A stretch of 64,000 nucleotides of DNA from Batillaria attramentaria (lineage: Eukaryota; Mollusca; Gastropoda; Batillariidae): contig JACVVK020000085.1 of the NCBI GenBank assembly GCA_018292915.2, forward strand, positions 1,065,001 through 1,129,000. The letters are read 5' to 3'. Each line of letters opens with the position of its first letter. The first letter of the stretch is position 1. Of the stretch, positions 27,290 through 38,890 are shown piece by piece. The notes under the pieces are model-generated. The model did no database searches, was not told the origin of the DNA, and saw nothing but the letters and a program-made list of their open reading frames with translations. The position numbers and the translations under genes were made by a program.

Positions 27290-27950
27290 ACATTTCAAGC
27301 TGCTGTGTTCTTTTGCATTAGCATTTGCAAAGCTGTACTGCTATTCTAAGAAATAATACGGTCTATCTACAAAATACTCCAGGGCCCGCATGTAAAAGTC
27401 GGGGTTAGAGGAGTTTAACCCCGGGTTAGAGTCTAACCTCGAACTAAAGTAGCTCTAGGGTGAAATTTTCTGTTGTTTTCTTTGTCTTAAATCATGAAGC
27501 GGGTCCATTTCAGCAAGATGCCTAAGCCGTTATTGAAGGATTTATTTCTTCCTTTCTTTGCCTCCTTTTTTAAAAAAAAATATAATTTAGTTTTTTTCGG
27601 TTTCTTTTGTCATAGTCTCGGTTAGGCCCGTAGCCTTGGGTTAAATTAACCTCGACTTTTACATTCGGGCCCTGGCATTTGTATACTTATAGGTCCTGAT
27701 GCATGAAACCAGGACAGACTGGTCTGAAGACTAGCTCTAATCTCGGAGTTATTTTATTGGAGACTATCATCAGCATGTGCTACCGTTCTCAAAAACAATA
27801 CACTGAATCTACAAGGTACTCCAGATGTTTGTATACTTGGGGGCCCTGATGCTTGAAATGAGGCTAGACTAGTCCGAGGGCTAGCTTTAATCTCAGACTT
27901 ATTTCATGGGGACTTTCGTTATAAAATGGGGACTTTCGTCCTAAAATAGG
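27290..27950 (+). repeat. Tandem repeat (~150 bp unit) in intron 1 of gene 3
   Basis: TTTGTATACTT..CCTGATGC and following sequence at about 27678 recur at about 27829. The unit upstream (GCTGTACTGCTATTC..AAAATACTCC) matches GCTACCGTTCTC..AAGGTACTCC and is interrupted by the MITE at 27380. Confidence 0.65.
27380..27674. mobile_element. MITE with GGGCCC inverted termini, copy 2
   Basis: CAGGGCCCGCATGTAAAAGT at the left and the reverse-complement ACTTTTACATTCGGGCCCTG at the right, 295 bp. The interior matches copy 1 at 12887. Confidence 0.8.
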
Positions 27951-27998
27951 CTAAATTTACTTTAGTGTCCGTTTATGCATCTCGTCCGAATATTTTTT

Positions 27999-28216
27999 TT
28001 CTGCCACAACTCTTTGCCGGCTCCAGTGATGTTCCTCCCTGGTGAAGTGGGTGAATTTCGGCTGTGTGGCAACAGCCTCCCCACTGGGCCCACAGCACAC
28101 CCGCTCTGGGTAGGAGCCGATCCAGGTAGGAAAAATCCCGCTTGCCTCGGCTGGAACTCGAACCCGGGTCTCCCGGTCCATAGTCCGAAGTGCTAACCAC
28201 TACACTAACGGGGCCG
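27999..28216 (-). mobile_element. SINE family 2 with internal deletion
   Basis: tRNA-like head near 28216 and body as in 32583-33072, but the central part is missing. It contains the uninterrupted form of the site hit by a SINE at 7182. Confidence 0.8.
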
Positions 28217-28322
28217 GTCTCGTCCGAATCTTTTAGTCTCAGCTTAGTTGAGCATAAGCTTGTTTATAGAAATCTTCATTAGACCCCATGACACTAGTAG
28301 GGTGATAAGAATTTTTGCCTAC

Positions 28323-28398
28323 CTTTGTGTGGGTGATGGTTCAAGGATACGGAGTACCGACACAGTGGATGGGATCCTCAGCCTCTTTTGCTGCCTGT
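28323..28398 (-). other. Non-coding exon 1 (5' UTR) of gene 3
   Basis: Donor CACAAAG/GTAGGC, last exon base 28323. The 5' end is an estimate from TTTAAA. The end sequence CACAAAG/GT is shared with gene 4. Confidence 0.5.
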
Positions 28399-28426
28399 GT
28401 GGGTCCAGCGTCCAGACTTGTTTGCA

Positions 28427-28451
28427 TTTAAAGACTCCCCTTATTGCGTCA
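28427..28451 (-). promoter_or_regulatory. Core promoter of gene 3 (TTTAAA + TGACGCAA)
   Basis: TTTAAA at 28432-28427 and TGACGCAA at 28451-28444, gap 11 nt. Genes 4 and 5 share this spacing. Confidence 0.6.
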
Positions 28452-28571
28452 CACCCTGCCCATCCATCATTCATAGTTGAAATCCATGGTCACAGAACAC
28501 AGAAGAAGTTTTGTCGGCCAGAAAGCAGGTCACGGATACACGGACAAAGGAACTTTGCGAAGACGGGAGGT

Positions 28572-28572
<1 letters not shown>

Positions 28573-28637
<65 letters not shown>

Positions 28638-28762
28638 GTGCTCACATATACACGTGGGCACACACGTGCTCACATATACACGCGGGCACACACGTGCTCA
28701 CATATACACGCGGGCACACACGTGCTCACATGTTCACGTGGGCACACACGTGCACAAGCATC

Positions 28763-28841
<79 letters not shown>

Positions 28842-28842
28842 G
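28573..28842. repeat. (AC)n arrays around a CACGTGCTCACATATACACG minisatellite
   Basis: CA units to 28635, then about four units of roughly 30 bp alternating GCTCACATATACACG and GGGCACACACGT, then CA units again from 28763. Confidence 0.9.
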
Positions 28843-28918
28843 GATATGAAAAAAGCACAGTGGTGTGAAGGGATCACTTCAAAACACACGCTCACATATA
28901 CCCCCTCTCCCCCCACTC

Positions 28919-28919
28919 C

Positions 28920-28990
<71 letters not shown>
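28919..28990. repeat. (AC)n microsatellite
   Basis: About 35 AC units followed by CCACCC and (CCA)n to about 29044. Confidence 0.97.
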
Positions 28991-28993
<3 letters not shown>

Positions 28994-29049
28994 TCACCAC
29001 CCCCAACCCACCCCACCCCAAACACCACCACCACCACCACCACCTCGAC

Positions 29050-29547
29050 AACAACCATCACATCCCTCAGACGATTAAGATGCACGGTGGACGGGCCGCG
29101 TGTCAAAAAGAGAATCTTGTCACAACAGAAATGAGGAAAACGTTTGCCTTTTAAAGATGTCATCCTGTCAAGGCTTTACAATTCTTGCATTCACGTCTGT
29201 TATAACGCTCACCCATCCGTGACTGACACGGTGGCTGACCTCTTCCCGCGTCCCGATGAAGGCATGTTATTGTTTAGTCCAGCGTCTGGTTTCTGCCAGT
29301 TCTGTCTGGTTTACACGCAGGAGCTAACTGGTTTAAAAAAATGTCACAAGTTAAAGGCACTAGATGTAAGGTGGTAGTGGTGGAAAAATACCACTCGAAA
29401 TTCAGCCCAATCCAGAGGTACCCTAATAGACGGCTCCACTCGGTAAGCCTCGAGGCCAAAGCCCCGCCCCTTTACTCTGCCGTCTATTAGCAAAACACAG
29501 TGCGTCCATGACGTCACTGTATGGGCAAAGTACTGATTCCAAGATGA
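29050..29547. other. No gene recognised
   Basis: Unique-looking sequence; short frames only. Confidence 0.4.
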
Positions 29548-29718
29548 GGGTGGGTGGGGGTGTTTGGGAATTTTACGCCCTTTTCCACCACGGGTGATAT
29601 CAAAGACTGGGCAACAAGACAAAAAGGCCAGCACAAATATTTGGCCCCAGCCAGGATTCTCATTCACGACCCGAGCGTTGAGAGTCCAACGCTCTACCAT
29701 TCGGCTATCCCGGCTCCC
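29548..29718 (-). mobile_element. SINE family 1 with 13-bp target duplication
   Basis: Flanks GATTCCAAGATGA (29535-29547) and GATTTCAAGATGA (29719-29731) differ at one base. Confidence 0.85.
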
Positions 29719-29941
29719 GATTTCAAGATGAAAGAGACTGACGTAATGGTCTTTTTAAGTTGTTTCTCTATAGAGAAACAACTTTATAAAATGGGGCAGA
29801 TTTTTAGTGATAAGAAGCAAGACTGTGGCGTTTCTCCAGACAATACATACTTTCGCGCACACACTGACGTAACGAAATCTGCGCCATAGACTCCTTGCGC
29901 GCACACTGTGCTGCTGCGTTCTTTTTGTCGGGAGTTGTGAG

Positions 29942-29961
29942 ACGTGTGTGTGTGTGTGTGT

Positions 29962-30010
<49 letters not shown>
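29942..30010. repeat. (GT)n microsatellite
   Basis: GT units with one TATG interruption, followed by two GACGGATGTAATGATG units. Confidence 0.95.
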
Positions 30011-30011
<1 letters not shown>

Positions 30012-30069
30012 ACGGATGTAATGATGGACGGATGTAATGATGGATATCTCCTAAACCACCTCGTCACCA

Positions 30070-31558
30070 AGTATCGTCACTGCCTCCGGAGCTTTTTACT
30101 TTGAGATAAGATGGGCAGTCATATTCTCCAGACCTACCTTTCACGATTTTTATTCTGCCGATTATTATTCGATTATTTATTTTTAGAAGAGTTATCGCCA
30201 ATTAAATGAAATCGGCCATGTTACGTATTTTGCCGAAAAAGTTGTTCAAAGGCCTTCATTTTCTAGACTTTGGAAGTTCATCCAATTATACTAACTGTAT
30301 TCGTAGCATAGCTCTGTAGCTCTGACAGGTTTTGTGTAAAAAAAAAAAACACAAAAAAAACCACACCGTTTTTGTCACATGTGACAACTGCACACATGAC
30401 AGGAACTATTGTACTGTCATAGCTTTAGTATTAAGAATAACAGGGCTTTTAGATAAACATATTTTTCAAGTTTCTGCGAGAAGCGCAGGTCAAAAAGGTC
30501 CAATGTCGCAGCTTCGTAAGTACAATCCAAGGTATTTAAGTCTACATTTCACCAGCTCTCTAGATCTTTTAGATTTTATGTAAAAATTAATTCAGTCACG
30601 GAAGTGACAAAAGCGACAAGGAAATCACAAGATATGAAGAAGTATCATCTGTCAGACGAGCAGCGTGAGGCTGACGTCAAACGTTCGGTTCACAGAAAAA
30701 ATATGCAAGTATCGTCACTGCTTCCGACATTTCACCAGCCCTCTAGATCTTCCATATTTCATGTGAAAAATTATTCAGTCGGGGCAGCCACAAAGCCAAT
30801 AGATAGAGCTTCCCAAGGTTAAACATCCACGCATAGCATTCAAACACTTCATACTGACAATATTCCAAAGCAATTTCAACACATTTCATTCAGTTTTATT
30901 CGTGTTTCATATAGGCAAACGACAATTTCAAAATGTAAACAAACAAACAACAAGAGAGACAACTAATGACTCACTTTTGAACGTTCGGCAAACGACATGT
31001 AAACAAACATACAACAAGGGAGACAACTACTGACTGACGTTTTAACGTTCTGTCCCTTGTTCTTTTTTACTTTTAAGTGCTTATGAGAACAGACGGTGTG
31101 CTCAGCGAGCTTCTAATCTCCCATACTAGCATTACGCCCCCGTATCCCCCTAATACTATTCCATGTCCCCTTTTTTCAAGTTATTTTGCAGTTTCGTAAG
31201 TACAACCCAAGGCATTCAAGTCCACGTTTCACCAGCTCTCTAGATCTTTCAGATTTTATGTAAAAATTAATTCAGTCACTGAAGTCACAAAAGCACTAAG
31301 GAAATCACAAGATATGAAGAAGTATCATCTGTCAGACGAGCAGCGTGAGGCTGACGTCAAATGCTTGGTTCACAGACAAAATCTGCAAGTATCGTCACTG
31401 CCTCCGACATTTCACCAGCCCTTTAGATCTTCCAGATTTCGTGTGAAAAATAATTCAGTCGCAAAGCCAGTAGGGAAATCACAAGACATGAATGAACAAG
31501 CATCCTCAGACGATCTCAGTGCTAGAGGCAGACGTCAAATGTTTAGTTCACGGAACTG
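30070..31558 (+). repeat. Degenerate satellite, about 190-bp period with a ~680-bp higher-order copy
   Basis: The block from GTAAGTACAA through ACATTTCACCAGC, TCTCTAGATC, AAATCACAAGATATGAAGAAG and GAGGCTGACGTCAAA occurs at about 30513-30780 and 31195-31460. Half-units recur inside each. The frames starting MKKYHLSDEQREADVK in both copies are 72 and 81 codons but follow from DNA identity, so no gene is called. Confidence 0.7.
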
Positions 31559-31989
31559 ACGTCATCTCCCTCCCCCCCCCCCTCTCTCTCTCTCTCCAAC
31601 CCCAGTCATGTGGCTAATCGGCCGAGGTCGTAGCGGATCTAGTGTCGTTGGTAGGACTTGAAGAGGGGAGAACCGGCAACAATAGCAACAATACAGACAA
31701 AATAACATGAAATTTGGAGAAAAAACTTTGTAGGACGGGGCCGTTCCTCCTTGTTTCCTCATATGCCGTCAATGGACTTATTTTCTTTCCATGTTTCAGT
31801 TACTTCAAACTACATGTGCTTCCCTCGTTGAACATAGTGTCTGGCAAAAGGCTTGCCAGGTCAATGCCGTGTGTTGTGCTCATTATGCCGCGGGACGTGA
31901 TTGGCTGAATTCTGGAGGCTCGAAAGGTGTGGAGCCGTGCATTGAACAAGACAAAGCGCATGCTCATATTTTTACATAGCAATCTTAGG

Positions 31990-32157
31990 GTGGGTGGGTG
32001 TTTGGGGGTTTAACGTCCTTTTCCACCACATACGGGTGATATCAAAGACGGGGCAACGATGAAAAAGCCAGCACAAATATTTGGCCCTAGCCGGGATCAA
32101 ACTCACGACCCGAGCATTAGAAGTCCAACGCTCTACCATTCGACCACCCCTACTCCC
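31990..32157 (-). mobile_element. SINE family 1 inserted in a reverse-transcriptase fragment
   Basis: A 13-bp direct repeat TAGCAATCTTAGG flanks it at 31977-31989 and 32158-32170. Confidence 0.9.
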
Positions 32158-32345
32158 TAGCAATCTTAGGAAAGGAGGCATCCTCTGCAAGAAGCTTGCA
32201 CACAAGGCACTCATCCGACCAACCCTAGAGTACGCCTGCACTGCCTGGGATCCGCACCAACAAAAGGACATTGGTAGGATCGAGGCAGTACAAGAGAGAG
32301 CAGCTCTTTTTTTCCATAATTATCTCTTAAGAACCCGAACCTGAC
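32158..32345 (+). pseudogene. Non-LTR reverse transcriptase fragment
   Basis: Translation contains ALIRPTLEYACTAWDP and then IEAVQERAALFFHNY, the well-known end of the reverse transcriptase region in CR1/Jockey-type elements. It stops soon after. The 5' part is missing. Confidence 0.8.
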
Positions 32346-32582
32346 CACTCCCTGCCCACGATATGATTAAGACTTTAGCCTGTCCAAAAGAACAAGCCAC
32401 TGCATACCAGTAGGACCCACTTCAAGTCACTATTACGCAAGGCGGGGGCCTTCCCCGCTAGGCCCCAGACCGCTGCAGATTGCAAAATAGTGGCATGAAG
32501 TGGCTTGTAGTGATCTAAAGATTTTGAGTAAAATTACGATTTTTGCTTGGGCTTTCAAAGAGTTGATAGACACGTTTTCTTT

Positions 32583-33306
<724 letters not shown>

Positions 33307-33314
33307 TGCCCCCA

Positions 33315-33425
33315 AAATCCTTCTATATCGGCATAGGCACCTTGCTGGAATGGACCCGCTTCCTGATTTTAAAAAAAACAAAAATTAACTCTTGAGCTAG
33401 TTTAGTTCAGGGAAATAATCGCGCA
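33315..33425. mobile_element. Fragment related to the GGGCCC MITE
   Basis: GGAATGGACCCGCTTCCTGA and GAGCTAGTTTAGTTC match the interior blocks at 8455-8637. Confidence 0.55.
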
Positions 33426-33789
33426 GTCTTGCCCTAATCTCTGCTCATGCAACTCCAACTAATATTTTAATCTCAGCTTAGTTGAACTAGTCTCGGACTT
33501 GCGTCCTTGTCTCCCTCCATGCATTACACCCCATCTGGGCGTGTAACAGTTATACCACTGGTATAATAATAGCCATGCCAAGGAGTTTGTCTTCTTTTTA
33601 ACTGCTTTTTATGGCTTGCGTCTAATCACGACTGGGCGCGAGGGGTGACATAAAAATCACGACACCGGAAAGAGAGAACATGGTTATTATCATTCTTTAC
33701 AGTCTCAGGGGGAGGGGGGGGGGGACGGGGGTGTTATATAACACGGGTGCAGCGCGGAAGTGCTTAAAATATTTCTCCTTACGATGAAG

Positions 33790-34190
33790 TCCGTAGCGAG
33801 TTGTACGAAACAGACAAAGATATAAAGAGAAACACAAAAAAGACACAATGAAAGACACAAACAAAGATACAAACAAATAAAAACAAGAAGGACTGACAAG
33901 GAACAGACAAAGATATAGCGAGAAACACAAAGAACGACACAATGAAAGACACAAACAAAGATACACTGTACAAACAAAAGACACAAACAAAGCTAGAAAC
34001 AAACAAAACCCACAAAGACACAAATGAAGACACAAAGAAAGACATAATGAAAGACACAAACAAAGATACACACAAACAAAAACCACATTCACAAGGCACA
34101 AACAAGCAAGGACAAAAGAAAAGAAAAAAAGAAAGAAAGAAACAAACGTTATATAAAGACAGAAATCGATCGACCAGACAAACAGGCCGA
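33790..34190. repeat. ACAAAGA-type degenerate simple repeat
   Basis: GACACAAACAAAGATACA-type units over about 400 bp. The minus-strand long open frame (34552-33779) is a product of this repeat. Confidence 0.8.
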
Positions 34191-34341
34191 CAGTGAAAAA
34201 AATTATCAAAACCAGTGTCTTCATAAAAAATGGTGTTTTTAAAGATTTTTTGTGTATTAAGCACAGATTGATTCTTGCTGACTGCAAAACGTGATTTGCA
34301 AAACTGTAACGAACACACGTACACTCGCAGACAACAACACA

Positions 34342-34343
<2 letters not shown>

Positions 34344-34388
<45 letters not shown>
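34344..34388. repeat. (AC)n microsatellite
   Basis: About 22 AC units. Confidence 0.95.
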
Positions 34389-34392
<4 letters not shown>

Positions 34393-34589
34393 GCTGAATC
34401 GTTTTTCCTACGGTGCCGAGTAGCCACTGGGCCATCGGGGCTACGCTCTTTCTTAAAGAGTACGGCAAGTCAAGAACACTGTTGGGTTTAAATGACAGAT
34501 ATTGAGGTCCTAAGCTGTTAGACAGCAAACGTTTTCGTGAACAAAGTACCATTTACTCAAAAATGCGCCGAAAACACCCTCTGCTTTCG

Positions 34590-35310
34590 GTTCCTGGGCT
34601 GCGCCATGTTGCCGCACTCTTTCGCGAATGAGACGGGAAAGGTGCTGACGGTGACGTCACTCCCCCACCACTGTCGGCAGTGCCCGCTTTGAGCGGGTTG
34701 TTGCAGAGTATTATTTTGTGTTCGAGATGCCACAGTGCAAAGCGATTGGTTGTTTCAGCAAACAGGGCATGTGTAAGAATGCAGATTAAAGCCACAAAAG
34801 CGTTTTTGAATTTCCGAATCCAAACAAATCAAAGGAAAAACGGAGGTTGTGTGCGAAATGGTTGGAGACCTTGAAGAACGCTCGCTTGCCCCGCCGAGTG
34901 CAGGAATACGCCTGGAACAATCGAGACCTCGTTTGTGGAGACTATTATCCTCCGGATTGTTTCAGTGGCGCTTTTGCGAACGATGTTGCTGCTTTACTTG
35001 TCAAACACTCATCTCCCACAATTGCACTCGTTCTCATCAATCGGCTCTTCCCCATCGTCCCCACTGTTTTCTGCCCGACCCCTTACTGAGCTCTTCCTCA
35101 GAATATTCTGGCTCGAAATTATAGGGAACTATCCCCAAATCCATTCTAGCTTTCAGGAAATAAGCAAGTGTGTATACGATCCAGACATAGCACACCTAAA
35201 ACGTGTAGCAGGCACACCTGCACGCACAGCGAGTGTGCCAGCTTAGTGTCAGAATCTCGCCTGCTGCTGAGTGGGGGAATGACGTCACTGTTAGGATCAA
35301 CATGGCAGCC
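34590..35310. mobile_element. Possible inverted-repeat-flanked unit around the THAP relic
   Basis: Left flank CCATGTTG..GTGACGTCACTCCCCCAC resembles the inverse of the right flank: GTGGGGGAATGACGTCAC, then CAACATGG. Arms are imperfect and no target duplication was found. Confidence 0.35.
34726..35089 (+). pseudogene. THAP-domain-like relic
   Basis: From ATG at 34726 the frame reads MPQCKAIGCFSKQGMCKNAD, an in-frame stop, then SHKSVFEFPNPNKSKEKRRL, CAKWLETLKN, and NNRDLVCGDYYPPDCF. This follows the THAP zinc-finger layout: Cys pair, F.FP, Trp, then VC..xF. The usual His of the C2CH set is Tyr in VCGDYY. With the stop codon and lost His it is probably a dead copy of a THAP gene or of a THAP-bearing DNA transposon. 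Confidence 0.55.
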
Positions 35311-35681
35311 TCCATGGCATCGCATTTCGGCTGCTGTTTGGTGTGTTACATGCTGAATGGTGTATTCGTGTTCAAATCTTTTGGGCTGCAGCCGTCTAGG
35401 ACATCACTATCTATCCCCTAAACCCAGCATTGCACTTGACTTGCCTTGCCCTTTAACCCATCAACGACTTTGAGCAGCAAGTTGTCCCAGCGTTCACTTG
35501 TTTCGGTTCCAGCATTCTGATACCCACAACCTGTATCTACAGGCCTAGAGAAGCTATAAGCTGTCGTTCATGGACAATGTGCATACTTGTCTCCCTGGAA
35601 CCTCGGCCACCAACAAGAACAAGAACACGAGCCCTGCCGATATGGATAACGTAGGTAATCTGTTTTGTAATGTGTTATAAG

Positions 35682-35682
<1 letters not shown>

Positions 35683-35753
<71 letters not shown>
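35683..35753. repeat. (ATCT)n microsatellite
   Basis: About 17 ATCT units. Confidence 0.97.
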
Positions 35754-35994
35754 AAAGTTTGTACTTGTATAGCTAAATCTTACACTAGCCTAGTCTCTTT
35801 TAATGTATCGGGCCCTTTGACGTCACAACCGTGCCTTTATTACGTGTTTTATTTAAATCTTTGACAAATGTCAGCTCTTCACATGGTTGGGTGGGTGTGA
35901 ACGTCATAGTGTTTTTACAATGAAATGCCCTCGATTACGGAAAATACACCACACGAGTTTGTTGATTTCGATTGAAAAACGGAGAGTCCCAGCC

Positions 35995-36258
35995 GAGGTA
36001 AGCGCGATTTTGTCTACCTAGGTCGGCGGAACCCAGAGGAGGTGTACTTCAATTGGGCCTAGTGGGGAGGCTGTTGCCACATAGCCGAGATTCACCCATT
36101 TCACGGGTGCTTCCCTTGGTATGACACATCCTATGATGTGGATGATTACACGGCCAGAACTGCGGGTGCTGTAGTTTCCGGTCCTGGTTAACGCCGCGAT
36201 ATTAATTTTTTATGACAAGAACCGAGGAATGCGGCCCTGTCCCGCATTCCCAAACCAC
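35995..36258 (+). mobile_element. SINE family 2, 5'-truncated
   Basis: GGGGAGGCTGTTGCCACATA, TGATGTGGATGATTACACGG and GTCCCGCATTCCCAAACCAC match other copies. The tRNA-like head is degraded. Confidence 0.75.
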
Positions 36259-36330
36259 ACGGGGGGGGGGGGGGGGGGGGGGGGAGGGGGGGGGGGGAGG
36301 GGGAGGGGGGGGGGGGAGGGGGGGGGGGAA
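36259..36330. repeat. Long G tract
   Basis: About 70 bases of G broken by single A residues; a strong candidate for G-quadruplex formation. Confidence 0.95.
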
Positions 36331-36709
36331 GAGAGAGAGAGGTGTGTGTAAAAAAATGAATATGAGATGTTGCACAATGCACATGTCTGAAGACCACCGC
36401 GCCGATCATTCTGTTTACTACTGAAGCTATCAGTCATAAACAACCAATGACTTGTTTTTACAACTATCCCTACCACACACGTCTCCTTCACCTACTCACG
36501 GACTTTACAGGATGTCATGCACTGGTTTTTGTTTTCATTTAGTACTGACTGTTTACTTTTTGTGTGCAAAAATCGTCACAGGAAAAGCACACACACACAC
36601 ACACACACACACTCACAGAGAGAGAGAGGGAGAGAGAGGCTATATAACAGCCAATAACGCACAGAAGAAAACAGTTTTGGAGACCACGTTCAGTTTTGTT
36701 TGTCAAAGT

Positions 36710-36715
36710 TTTATT
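36710..36715 (-). terminator. Candidate poly(A) signal, gene 4
   Basis: AATAAA on the minus strand, about 240 nt past the gene 4 stop. Confidence 0.35.
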
Positions 36716-36957
36716 TTTCAAATGACTGGGTGCCAGGTATGCTCATTCGTACGGCAAGCACATCTTTCCTGTCTGTTTAAACAAAGCATAATTATGTTTA
36801 AACTTTCCAACAACTCCTTTCTGAAATAACTGACAGAGAAAACAAACTACAGAGCGGATACATTTTTTTTTTTTAGACAAATCCATATCTGCAGCTCGCA
36901 TCTGTTGAAGGGTGTTTGACATCGGCTGATGGGTGTGGAGAGGGTGGGGGGAGTGGT

Positions 36958-38389
36958 TTATCTGCCAAGAGCACCGAACATTGCCCCTGCTCCTCCGCCT
37001 CCTCCTTGTTGCATAAGCATTTGCATGAGGTACATCATGAACATCTGCATCATGTTATCATTGCCTGTGATGAGCGGAAGTAAGCCAAATATGCCGCCAA
37101 GTGGACTTTGGCCGGCTGCACACACACACACAACCATCACATAATAGTCAGAGACCACAGAACCTACAACCAGTGATGAGCAGTCAGGCTTCATTCAGCT
37201 TTTATTGGATCTCAGAGACAAAACCGCAGCTGTGAGCAGTCAAAGACGGACTGTTCTTTATTCAGCGATTGCATATATTTAGGATCTAAGATACATTGCA
37301 GATTCATCACATTGTTTAAGAAGGAGGAGAAGAAGAATAAGAAGGAGACGTTTTAGAACAAGAAGAAGACGAAGGAGAAGAAGAAGTGGGTAGATGGGTA
37401 GGAGTTTAACGTCCTTTTCCACCACGCATGGGTTATATCAAAGACGGGGGCAACGAGAAAAAGGCCAGCACAAATATTTGAACCCGGCCGGGATTCAAAC
37501 TCAAGCCCCAAGCACTGTAAGTCCAACGCCCTACCATTCAGCTATCCCGGCTTCCCGGAAGAAGAAGAAGTTCTTGAAGAAGAAAGACAAGAAGACGAAA
37601 AAGAAGAAGTTCTTGAAGAAGAAGAACAAGAACAAAAAGAAGTTCTTGAACAAGAAGAAGAAGAAGAAGTCCGAGAACAAGTACAAGAAGAAGGATCGGT
37701 GGGTGGGTATTTGGGAGTTTAACGTCCTTTTCCACCACGTATGAAGAGAAGAGGAAGAAGAAGAGGAAGAAGAAGAAGTCCTAGAACAAGAAGGAGAAGA
37801 AGAAAAGAAAGAAGACAAACAAGAAGGAGAAGAAAGAGAAGATTAAGAAGAAGCAGCAGAAGCGGAAGAAATAGAAGAACAAGAAGAAGAAAAAGAAGAA
37901 GAAGAAAAAGAAGAAGAGGAAGAAGAACAACAACAACAACAAGAACAAAGGGGTGGCATGGGTGTTTGGGAGTTTAACGGGGCAACGAGAGAAAGGCCAG
38001 CACAAATATTTGACCCCAGCCAGGATTCGAACTCACGACCCGAGCATTGAGAGTCCAACGCTCTACTATTCGGCTATCCCGGCTCCCCCACAAGAACAAG
38101 AAGAGGAAGAAGAAGAACAAGAAGAGGAAGAAGAGCAAGAAGGAAAGGAAGAAGAAGGGGAAGCAGAAGAAAAAGAAGAACAATAAGAAAAAGAAAAAGA
38201 AGAAGAGTAAGAAAAACAAGATGAGGAAGAAGAATAACAACAATAAGAACAAGAAGAAGCGACACTAAAAAAAAAACAAAAAAAAAAAAAAAACAAAAAA
38301 ACAAACATACGTCCCATCCCCTGTGCGGATGTCAGAGCCATCAGGCAACCAGAGAGGGCAAGAGCCACGAACAGTGCACATTTCCACAT
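36958..38389 (-). CDS. Secreted Met/Gly-rich protein, cluster gene 4 (two coding exons)
   Basis: Coding exon 2 is 38389-38311 and exon 3 is 37115-36958 (stop TAA). The donor is GGAC/GTATGT, the acceptor GTGCAG directly behind a short CA run, and the phase-1 codon becomes Pro. The acceptor before exon 2 is TTTGCAG at 38400-38399. The product is 78 aa. The signal peptide is MWKCALFVALALSGC ending ALTSAQ, followed by GMG. The mature part opens with GQSPLGGIFGLLPLITGNDN, then the Met segment MMQMFMMYLMQMLMQQ, then GGGGGAGAMFGALGR. Met is lower (9 in 51) and there is a Tyr. No mature Cys. GNDN is shared with gene 3. Intron 2 is packed with GAA repeats and three SINE pieces. Function unknown. Confidence 0.75.
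37388..37553 (-). mobile_element. SINE family 1 copy
   Basis: Inverse orientation, tail at the left (TAGGAGTTTAACGTCCTTTT) and head at the right (GCTATCCCGGCT). Confidence 0.8.
37698..37741 (-). mobile_element. SINE family 1, 3' end only
   Basis: GTGGGTGGGTATTTGGGAG and TTTAACGTCC..CCACCACG only. Confidence 0.75.
37950..38090 (-). mobile_element. SINE family 1 with internal deletion
   Basis: GGGTGTTTGGGAGTTTAACG joins directly to GGGCAACGAGAGAAAGGCC; the TTTCCACC..TGATATC part is lost. Confidence 0.8.
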
Positions 38390-38838
38390 GATTGTGTTCT
38401 GCAAACAGATTCAAGCATTCACAGCTATAGTCATCAGTTAGTGTAAAGACAGTTGACAATATCAACATTTGTCGACTTACAATCGACACATTTCTGCCTT
38501 GAACAAGACGCAACAGCAGTTATCATCAATTCCCATCCTCTGGAGAGTGTGACTGTCTGTTCCGGTCCAAGGACCACTCTTAAAACGCAGAAATACTCCA
38601 TGAAGGAAGTTCATAATATGCTCGCTGCGCTTAGAAATACAGCAGGGAGACTTTGACTTTGGCCTTGATGATTTATTTAACAATGGTATAAGATGTTGGT
38701 TACAATAACCAACCATTTTTCAAACTTGCCATTGAACACTAAACTACATGCGACATAACGCTAGTGCAAAAAGCACATGAGTATTATTCAGCACAGGGAG
38801 AAGCAAACCAAAAGTGACAACAGCAACAACAACAACAA

Positions 38839-38888
<50 letters not shown>
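38839..38888. repeat. (AC)n microsatellite
   Basis: About 25 AC units in intron 1 of gene 4, preceded by (CAA)n. Confidence 0.95.

Positions 38889-38889
<1 letters not shown>

Positions 38890-38890
<1 letters not shown>

Larger units (their letters stand above)
37316..38302. repeat. (GAA)n-rich tracts in intron 2 of gene 4
   Basis: Purine tracts of GAAGAA/GAACAAGAA units over nearly 1 kb, broken by three SINE pieces. The Lys/Arg/Glu-rich frames here are artefacts. Confidence 0.9.

Noticed and set aside
34180..34260. Leader-like MKTLVLIIFFTVGLF on the minus strand near 34229
   Set aside because: No GTAAGT-type donor in phase 1, no upstream exon or promoter pair, and it runs into an ACAAAGA simple repeat.
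37531..38304. Lys/Arg/Glu- or Phe/Leu/Ser-rich frames
   Set aside because: Products of the GAA repeats in intron 2 of gene 4.
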